NCBI GenBank assembly: GCA_045658965.1
Contig: JAZOVZ010000002.1
Coordinates: 1 to 19,341, forward strand
Length of the DNA: 19,341 nucleotides
Direction of reading: 5' to 3'
Source: SVQP01 sp045658965
GTDB lineage: Bacteria > Bacillota > Clostridia > Oscillospirales > CAG-272
The notes under the pieces are model-generated. The model searched no databases and had not been told where the DNA came from. It worked only from the letters and a program-made list of their open reading frames with translations. The position numbers and the translations under genes were made by a program. Positions within the stretch are counted from its first letter, which is position 1. Every line of letters starts with the position of its first letter. Shown piece by piece: positions 14,880 through 19,341 of this stretch.

Positions 14880-16364
14880 TCAAACGTATTTTGCCGCTAA
14901 TGCCATCAGCTCCTGCTCGCTGTACGCCCCGCGCTCCATCTCGCCCGCGATCCTGCCGCCCGACACCACCAATATGCGGTCGCACGTGCCGATCAGCTCG
15001 GGCATCTCACTTGACACCATGATAATGCCCTTGCCGCTTGCCGCAAGGCTTGCGATCAGCGCGTAGATCTCGGATTTTGCGCCCACGTCCACGCCGCGTG
15101 TCGGCTCGTCCAAGAGCAGCACCTCGGGGTCGGTCATAAGCCACCTGCCCAAGATCACCTTTTGCTGGTTGCCGCCCGAAAGCAGCTTGATGAGCGTGCT
15201 TCTGCCCGCACACCGCACGCGCAGATCGCGGATGATGCCGTCGGTATCCTTGTGCATGCGCCCCGTGCGCAAAAGCCCCAGCGCACCGCGATAGCTTCTC
15301 AATCGCGCTACGCAGGCATTATCGGTCAGCGAAAGACCGCCCAGAATGCCGGTTGCGTGCCGCTCCTCTGTCAAAAGTGCAAGCCCCGCGCGAATTGCCT
15401 CGGCGGGGCATTTTGCGCGCAGCTCCTTACCTGCCAGCGTCACGCGCCCACCCGTGGCGCGGCGCATACCGAACAAAGTTTCCAAAATCTCTGTGCGCCC
15501 CGCGCCCACAAGTCCGCAAAGCCCCAGCACCTCACCGCGGTGCAGCGTAAAGGAAACGTCCGAAAGCCCCTTTGCACAAAGCCCCTCGACGCAGAGCAAG
15601 GGCTCGCCGCGCTCGCGCTGCGCACCGGGATACAGATCGGCAAGCTCCCTGCCCACCATTTTGGCTATGATCTGCTCCGTGGTCAGATCTTTTGCTTTAT
15701 CGGTAGAGATATACCTGCCGTCGCGCATGACCGTGACCTCGTCCGATATGCGCAAAATCTCGTTCATCTTATGCGAGATATACACGATGCCGCAGCCGCG
15801 CGCCTTTAATTTCTCAATAATGCGGAACAGATGCTCGACCTCGCGATCGGTCAAGGACGAGGTGGGCTCGTCCAGCACCAGCACCTTGGCATGGTAGGAC
15901 ACCGCCTTGGCGATCTCCACCATCTGCCGCTCTGCAACCGACAAAGAGCCGATGATGCGCGCGGGATCGATGTGCATATCAAGACTTTTCAGCAGCTCGC
16001 GCGTCTTCTCATGCATATACCCCTCGCGCACAAGTCCCGCCCGCGTGGGATATCTGCCCAGGTACACGTTATCCGCCACGCTGCGGCGCAATGCCTGATT
16101 AAGCTCCTGGTGCACCATGGAAACGCCCTCGCGCATGGCGTGTGCGGGGCTTTTGAAGTCCACGCCCTTGCCTCCCAGGCGAATGACACCGCTATCCTTA
16201 TGATAAATACCGAACAGGCACTTGAGCAGCGTGGATTTTCCCGCACCGTTTTCTCCCATCAGCGCGTGCACACTGCCGGGGCGCACGCACAGCTGTGCGC
16301 CGTCCAACGCCTTAACGCCCGGGAATTGCTTGCAAATATCCCGCATTTCCAGAATATACTCCAT
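14880..16364 (-). CDS. mglA: Galactose/methyl galactoside ABC transporter ATP-binding protein
   Basis: This is the tandem ATPase (494 aa) that powers the CUT2 sugar importer on the cytoplasmic face. The first domain has Walker A GENGAGKST (37-45), signature LSVAERQ (141-147) and Walker B VLVLDEP (161-167). The second has the degenerate Walker A GLVGAGRTE (284-292), signature LSGGNQQK (395-402) and Walker B VLLLDEPTRGVDVGAK (415-430), the usual MglA/RbsA asymmetry. The start is the ATG at 16364, behind a modest AAAGGGC site. It is separated from mglB by 223 nt that hold a tandem hairpin array ending just above the ribosome binding site, which probably limits expression relative to the binding protein. 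Confidence 0.93.
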   Translation of the reverse strand: MEYILEMRDICKQFPGVKALDGAQLCVRPGSVHALMGENGAGKSTLLKCLFGIYHKDSGVIRLGGKGVDFKSPAHAMREGVSMVHQELNQALRRSVADNVYLGRYPTRAGLVREGYMHEKTRELLKSLDMHIDPARIIGSLSVAERQMVEIAKAVSYHAKVLVLDEPTSSLTDREVEHLFRIIEKLKARGCGIVYISHKMNEILRISDEVTVMRDGRYISTDKAKDLTTEQIIAKMVGRELADLYPGAQRERGEPLLCVEGLCAKGLSDVSFTLHRGEVLGLCGLVGAGRTEILETLFGMRRATGGRVTLAGKELRAKCPAEAIRAGLALLTEERHATGILGGLSLTDNACVARLRSYRGALGLLRTGRMHKDTDGIIRDLRVRCAGRSTLIKLLSGGNQQKVILGRWLMTDPEVLLLDEPTRGVDVGAKSEIYALIASLAASGKGIIMVSSEMPELIGTCDRILVVSGGRIAGEMERGAYSEQELMALAAKYV

Positions 16365-16380
16365 AACAAGTGCCCTTTCT

Positions 16381-16540
16381 CGCTGCCACGGCGCGCGCCG
16401 GTGGCAGCGCAACGATATATTTCGCCATGGGCGAAATGTGATATTTTTGCTTTCGCAAAAGTGATGTTCGCGCTATGCGCGAGTGATATATTCCGCTGTT
16501 CGCGGAACGTTGCGGTAAAAATTTGCCTTTTGGCAAATTT
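16381..16540 (-). repeat. Tandem hairpin array in the mglB-mglA intercistronic region
   Basis: Six hairpins lie in a row: H1 16381-16409 (9-bp outer stem plus GC core), H2 16420-16436 (7 bp), H3 16445-16460 (6 bp), H4 16468-16482 (6 bp), H5 16491-16507 (6 bp) and H6 16519-16540 (9 bp). H2 to H5 have 3- to 5-nt loops, a period of about 23 nt, and are joined by a near-constant linker (plus strand TGTGATAT, GTGATGT, GTGATATA). All stems have different sequences. Being inside the mgl transcript, the array would fold in mRNA. This is REP/BIME-like in position but not in sequence. Transcript stabilisation or attenuation downstream of mglB is the simplest role. Confidence 0.85.
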
Positions 16541-16587
16541 CATTTTCTGATTGTATGATGATCAATTTACAGCGCAGCCCATGCTTT

Positions 16588-17676
16588 TCATTCCGCATTG
16601 ACGGGAGAATACGCGATGCGCAGCTTGCGCACGTCCTGCTCAAACTGGTAATCCGTGCCTGCAAGGAACTCCTTGCCCTCCATGATATTGGCGGCAATGG
16701 TGACGATCGCCTTTGCCATAGCGTCACCGTCCTGCTTGACCGTGCCCTGCATCTTGCCGTTCTTGATCGCATCCATGGCAGTTGCCAGCGCATCCACGCC
16801 AAATACGGGGATATACGCGCCCTGATCGCGGCTGCCCTTGGTATTATACCCCTTTGCCTCCAGCGCAGAGATCACGCCAAGTGCCATATCGTCATTGTTG
16901 CACAGCACAAGCTCGATATTGGGCACGCCGTCCTGCACGCGGAACAGCGAACCCATCATATTATTAGCGGTCGCGCTATCCCAGTTTGCGGGCTGATCCG
17001 CGCCCACGCGTTCAAGCACGCCACCCTTTTTGTCGGCAACGGTCAAGGCGTCATTGTCAGACAGCAGCTTATTTGCCTGCTCGACCGAATACTTGGTGCG
17101 TCCGTCCGCTTCGGCATTGCCCACCTCTGCGCGGAACATGGCGTACTGGATCTTACCGTCGCCGTTGAGGTCGTATTTACGGAACGCCTCGTCCGAGCCG
17201 AGCAGCGCAGCCACCTGCTCGCCCTGCATATAACCGGGCGCGTCGGGGTCTGTGCCCACAAAGCAGATGTTATCCGACATTTTGACCGCCGCGTCCGACA
17301 CCTCGCGATTAAAGAAAATGACCGGCACGCCCTTCTGGTGCGCCTTGCTTGCCAGCGCCTCGCCCGCGCTCTTGAAATCCACCGCGTTGATGATCAGCAG
17401 ATCCGCACCGCCCGTAATAGCGGTATCGATCTGCGCGCTCTGGGTCTGCTGATTATTCTCACCGTTATAAAAGGTGACGGTCATGCGGTCGCCGTAATCC
17501 TTAAAATACTTCTCCAGCGCGCCTCTCACCGTGGCGATATAGCTGTCGTCGAATTTATATGCAAACACCGCCACGCGGTAGGTATCCTGTCTGCCACATC
17601 CCGTCAGGCATGCGCACGCCATCAAGCAAAGACACAAAAGCGCGCAAATTGCCCTGATTTTTTGCGTTAATTTCAT
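16588..17676 (-). CDS. mglB: Galactose/glucose-type sugar-binding lipoprotein
   Basis: This is the substrate-binding lipoprotein (362 aa) of the mgl importer. It has a basic N-terminus, a hydrophobic helix and lipobox LTGC, with lipidation predicted at Cys27. The EF-hand-like calcium loop DLNGDGKIQ (169-177) is diagnostic of MglB. Sugar-contact residues aligned to Escherichia coli MglB are mostly kept: Asp43/44, Asn123, Arg193, Trp232, Asn261 and Asp295. However, the His-Pro-Asp triplet is replaced by Asn-Ala-Glu (187-189), and the last Asn is Gln315, so specificity may be shifted. The start is the ATG at 17676; the Shine-Dalgarno is an unusual GGGGGG run 5 nt upstream. It is first in the operon. 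No convincing promoter or operator was found in 17677-17780. Confidence 0.92.
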   Translation of the reverse strand: MKLTQKIRAICALLCLCLMACACLTGCGRQDTYRVAVFAYKFDDSYIATVRGALEKYFKDYGDRMTVTFYNGENNQQTQSAQIDTAITGGADLLIINAVDFKSAGEALASKAHQKGVPVIFFNREVSDAAVKMSDNICFVGTDPDAPGYMQGEQVAALLGSDEAFRKYDLNGDGKIQYAMFRAEVGNAEADGRTKYSVEQANKLLSDNDALTVADKKGGVLERVGADQPANWDSATANNMMGSLFRVQDGVPNIELVLCNNDDMALGVISALEAKGYNTKGSRDQGAYIPVFGVDALATAMDAIKNGKMQGTVKQDGDAMAKAIVTIAANIMEGKEFLAGTDYQFEQDVRKLRIAYSPVNAE

Positions 17677-17786
17677 ATTTGCCCCCCAAAAAAGGATTTT
17701 CACGCTTTATTCTGCCACGCGCGGTGTGATTTTATAAGCAAATGAGATTGACAAATATTGTATGAAATCAAAGGATGACGCTCGTA

Positions 17787-17815
17787 TTGACATCCATCAC
17801 CCCGTATGGTATAAT
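17787..17815 (+). promoter_or_regulatory. Sigma-A promoter of the small membrane protein gene
   Basis: A perfect TTGACA (17787-17792), a 17-nt spacer and a perfect TATAAT (17810-17815) lie 34 nt ahead of the ATG at 17850. Confidence 0.87.
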
Positions 17816-17849
17816 GAAATCCGGAATATTATGAAAGGAGGGGCGCAAA

Positions 17850-18263
17850 ATGTGGATTTATTTAGGTCCCGCTTTACTCTGTTTGTTGATCACCGCTGCT
17901 ACTGTCATATTTGACTTACACGCAAAAGCGATTTTCCTTGCAGTGGGATACACGCGTATCCATCATCACGGCAAAACGTTTAAGCGTGCGGTACTCCATT
18001 ACAAAACCAATTGGTCATTTTTTCAACGACTTTTATGGATGCCTGTATTTGCCGAAGCATACGCCCCCAAATACCGCGCCTTGGCAATTCTTTCATATCT
18101 GCATTACGCGATTACTGTGGTGGTATTGGCACTTTACGCAGCCACTGATCTGTTTGGGGCAATATCCGATCGATACTGGATCTTGTGCTTTGCTTTTATT
18201 TTTGTTCCGTTCACGATTGGAAAATTCATTTATACCAACGCATTGGCTCGCTCAAAACTGTAG
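17850..18263 (+). CDS. Small membrane protein of unknown function
   Basis: I do not recognise this 137-aa protein. It has three predicted membrane helices (about residues 2-21, 78-98 and 109-127) with a basic, histidine- and tyrosine-containing loop between the first two (HHHGKTF, HYKTNW). The start follows a strong AAAGGAGG, and the gene has its own consensus promoter and terminator, so it is a real single-gene transcript. It is more AT-rich than neighbouring genes, unlike the GC-rich mgl and dap operons, which may indicate later acquisition. There are no catalytic motifs, and neighbours give no functional hint. Confidence 0.82.
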   Translation: MWIYLGPALLCLLITAATVIFDLHAKAIFLAVGYTRIHHHGKTFKRAVLHYKTNWSFFQRLLWMPVFAEAYAPKYRALAILSYLHYAITVVVLALYAATDLFGAISDRYWILCFAFIFVPFTIGKFIYTNALARSKL

Positions 18264-18296
18264 GAACTGCTTCAACAACTTGAAGCAGTTCCTTTT
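18262..18296 (+). terminator. Intrinsic terminator after small membrane protein gene
   Basis: A 13-bp perfect stem (18262-18274 with 18281-18293), a 6-nt loop and a TTTT tail overlap the TAG stop codon by two bases. Confidence 0.9.
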
Positions 18297-18368
18297 GCAT
18301 GCTCCGCTCTCTAATACTTTTTCGCTTTTGACAGCCACGATGTAAAACGCAAAAAGCGATCGTATTCG

Positions 18369-18761
18369 CGCTCTCCCCCTGCGCTTGGCACAGGGCAGCG
18401 CTAATGTTCCACCCTCCCGAAGGCAATGTCATTCAGTTAAGGAAAACTCATAGCGGGCACCCAAACGATGCGGGTACGCGTCAAAAAGGCGTCCCCCGGG
18501 GGGAAGCTGGCGCCGTAGGCGACTGAAGGGGAGCTGCGGACTAAACGGTATGGTTGCCCGTTTGGGTATAACAATCCAAGTTCAAACTTTCGCGTTCCCC
18601 TTCAGTCGCTGCGCGACAGCTTCCCCCCGGGGGACGCCTCTTCATCGCACATCCGGTCTATTCCCTTGCCTGCTGTGGGCAGTTTCTTAACTGAATGAGA
18701 TTGTTTTCGAGGCAGGGGAATAATACGCGCTGCCTGTGCCAAGCGCGGGGGGGAGAGAGCG
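18369..18761. repeat. Large nested palindromic repeat element
   Basis: Three nested inverted repeats share one centre. The outer arms are 18369-18418 and 18710-18761 (sharing GCGCTTGGCACAGG). The middle arms are about 18427-18447 and 18682-18700 (CATTCAGTTAAG). The inner arms are 18488-18533 and 18592-18638 (sharing GGCGTCCCCCGGGGGGAAGC, with a few mismatches). The loop contains a short CCAAACG/CGTTTGG pairing. No open frame with a ribosome binding site is present. It looks like a MITE-type or other non-autonomous element, but no target-site duplication could be defined by eye. Confidence 0.75.
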
Positions 18762-18800
18762 AACATTCTTTCTTTTGCCGCCCCTTATGATGCCCTGTCA

Positions 18801-18828
18801 AAAATTTCACAATTTTTCGGGAAATTTT
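18801..18828 (+). promoter_or_regulatory. Inverted repeat upstream of the leader promoter
   Basis: AAAATTTC (18801-18808) and GAAATTTT (18821-18828) form an 8-bp inverted repeat ending 10 nt before the -35 box at 18839. It could be an operator or an AT-rich upstream element. Only position and symmetry support this. Confidence 0.35.
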
Positions 18829-18838
18829 CAAAAACCTA

Positions 18839-18867
18839 TTGACAAACGCAAAAAAGGGGCGTATAAT
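18839..18867 (+). promoter_or_regulatory. Strong sigma-A promoter of leader peptide
   Basis: A perfect TTGACA (18839-18844), a 17-nt spacer and a perfect TATAAT (18862-18867) place the transcript start near 18874, 27 nt before the leader ATG. Confidence 0.9.
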
Positions 18868-18900
18868 GACACACAACAAATCACAAAAGGAGGCAATACC

Positions 18901-18972
18901 ATGACTGCATATCAGTTCTTTTATTATTATTTTGGCATGGGCTGCCCGTCTTTTGTGAACACCGCAAGCTGA
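18901..18972 (+). CDS. Phe/Tyr-rich leader peptide (putative attenuator)
   Basis: This is a 23-codon open frame with an excellent ribosome binding site (AAAAGGAGG, 7 nt from the ATG) and a perfect promoter. Residues 4-11 read YQFFYYYF, so seven of eight are aromatic, and Phe18 adds another. This is the classic composition of a leader peptide that senses charged tRNA-Phe and tRNA-Tyr. A hairpin terminator follows at 19000-19046. ACGCTTCGGA (18974-18983), just after the stop, can pair 8 of 10 with TCCGCATCGT (19001-19010) in the terminator 5' arm, offering an antiterminator that a ribosome at the stop codon would block. The controlled gene must lie beyond the window end; an aromatic biosynthesis or transport gene is expected. 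Confidence 0.75.
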   Translation: MTAYQFFYYYFGMGCPSFVNTAS

Positions 18973-18999
18973 CACGCTTCGGAAAACAAAATACGGTCA

Positions 19000-19046
19000 G
19001 TCCGCATCGTCGTGCACTTTGGGCACGTTGGGTATGCGGGCTTTTT
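19000..19046 (+). terminator. Attenuator terminator after leader peptide
   Basis: An outer 8-bp stem (19000-19007 with 19034-19041, one G-T) and an inner 5-bp stem CGTGC/GCACG (19011-19015 with 19023-19027) are followed by TTTTT. It lies 27 nt past the leader stop codon, the right distance for transcription attenuation. Confidence 0.8.
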
Positions 19047-19047
19047 A

Positions 19048-19167
19048 TTTTCCCTGCGCAGCAGGGAAAATCCTCCACCGAAGGTGGAAAACACCACCCG
19101 CCGAAGGCGGATTTCATCGCGCAGCGATTTCATCCACGCATGTGGATTTCATCCGCCAAAGGCGGAT
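19048..19167 (+). repeat. Second tandem hairpin array (TTTCAT linker)
   Basis: Six consecutive hairpins with short 3- to 4-nt loops lie at 19048-19070 (10 bp), 19074-19088 (6 bp), 19098-19110 (5 bp), 19116-19128 (5 bp), 19132-19147 (6 bp) and 19151-19167 (7 bp). The last units are joined by the constant linker TTTCAT, with the hairpin bases AT...AT at each side. The stems all differ. Period is about 19 nt. It starts directly after the attenuator terminator. The design is the same as the array at 16381-16540, but with a different linker. Confidence 0.8.
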
Positions 19168-19205
19168 TTCATTGACCCTCTGGATTTTATGTGAGAAAAC
19201 CCTCT

Positions 19206-19341
19206 CCGTTCTTTTTTGACGGAGTAGCCGCAAAAAAGAACCAAAAAACGGCGAAGAGAAAGTTTCGCCTCTGCGGAGGCGACGAGGGCTACGCGCCCTC
19301 GACCCGCGCGAGCCTTTGAAAAGGCTCGATCGAAACTTCTC
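19206..19341 (-). repeat. Structured repeat, copy C (cut by window end)
   Basis: This is a third copy of the element at 13294-13443 in inverted orientation. Stem I is 19309-19328 (as copy B). Stem II is 19283-19301 (CGAGGGC/GCCCTCG), different from both other copies but still paired. Stem III is the invariant GCCTC/GAGGC. Stem IV is 19208-19241, with a 10-bp outer stem and inner CGG/CCG. The element probably ends at or just past the window edge. Confidence 0.72.

Noticed and set aside
16381..16540. CRISPR array
   Set aside because: The regular spacing is superficially similar, but the constant parts are only 7-8 nt, the variable parts are self-complementary hairpins, and no cas genes are present.
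17677..17786. mglB promoter and catabolite (cre) operator
   Set aside because: A TATAAA-like -10 exists on the minus strand, but no acceptable -35 lies at proper spacing, and no cre-like palindrome was convincing, so none is annotated.
18874..19046. T-box riboswitch ahead of the terminator
   Set aside because: No T-box signature (TGGNACCGCG-like) or specifier stem was found. The leader is short and carries a translated aromatic-rich frame instead.

Overview
The window looks like chromosomal DNA from an endospore-forming, GC-rich member of the Clostridia (Bacillota), probably an uncultured gut-type lineage. This is inferred from an intact spoIVA, a transketolase split into two subunits, a Firmicutes-style L-box lysine riboswitch, strong AGGAGG-type ribosome binding sites, near-perfect sigma-A promoters, and intergenic regions packed with hairpin-rich dispersed repeats. 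No rRNA, tRNA, CRISPR array, intact transposase or phage gene was seen.

Layout. Positions 1-386 are repeat-rich intergenic DNA. On the minus strand come a GH42 beta-galactosidase-like gene (387-2438) with its own consensus promoter, spoIVA (2639-4117), a large palindromic repeat (4222-4692), and the transketolase pair tktB-tktA (4737-6525) behind a consensus promoter. A divergent plus-strand run starts at 6638: an RNHCP-domain zinc protein, an alpha/beta hydrolase, ruvX, an unrecognised membrane-anchored protein and a PHP-domain phosphoesterase. It is followed by a separately promoted lysine-riboswitch operon dapA-dapB-ddh (10344-13275), which takes aspartate semialdehyde to meso-diaminopimelate in three steps using diaminopimelate dehydrogenase. 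After a structured inverted repeat (13294-13761), the minus strand carries a galactose-type sugar ABC importer in transcription order mglB-mglA-mglC (17676 down to 13774), with a tandem hairpin array between mglB and mglA. The plus strand then has a small membrane protein (17850-18263), a large palindromic repeat (18369-18761), and a strong promoter driving a 23-codon Phe/Tyr-rich leader peptide followed by an intrinsic terminator. A second hairpin array and a truncated copy of the structured repeat run to the window end.

Functional themes. Galactoside use is suggested by the GH42 enzyme and the mgl-type importer, pentose-phosphate metabolism by the split transketolase, and cell-wall and lysine precursor supply by dapA-dapB-ddh. 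Sporulation is represented by spoIVA.

The most unusual content is non-coding. First, there is a candidate ribosome-mediated attenuator for an aromatic amino acid gene lying just past the window, in a lineage expected to use T-boxes for this. Second, two tandem arrays of short hairpins have a near-constant linker but different stems. Third, several dispersed repeats change their stem sequences between copies while keeping base pairing, which is the pattern expected of selected nucleic-acid structure.
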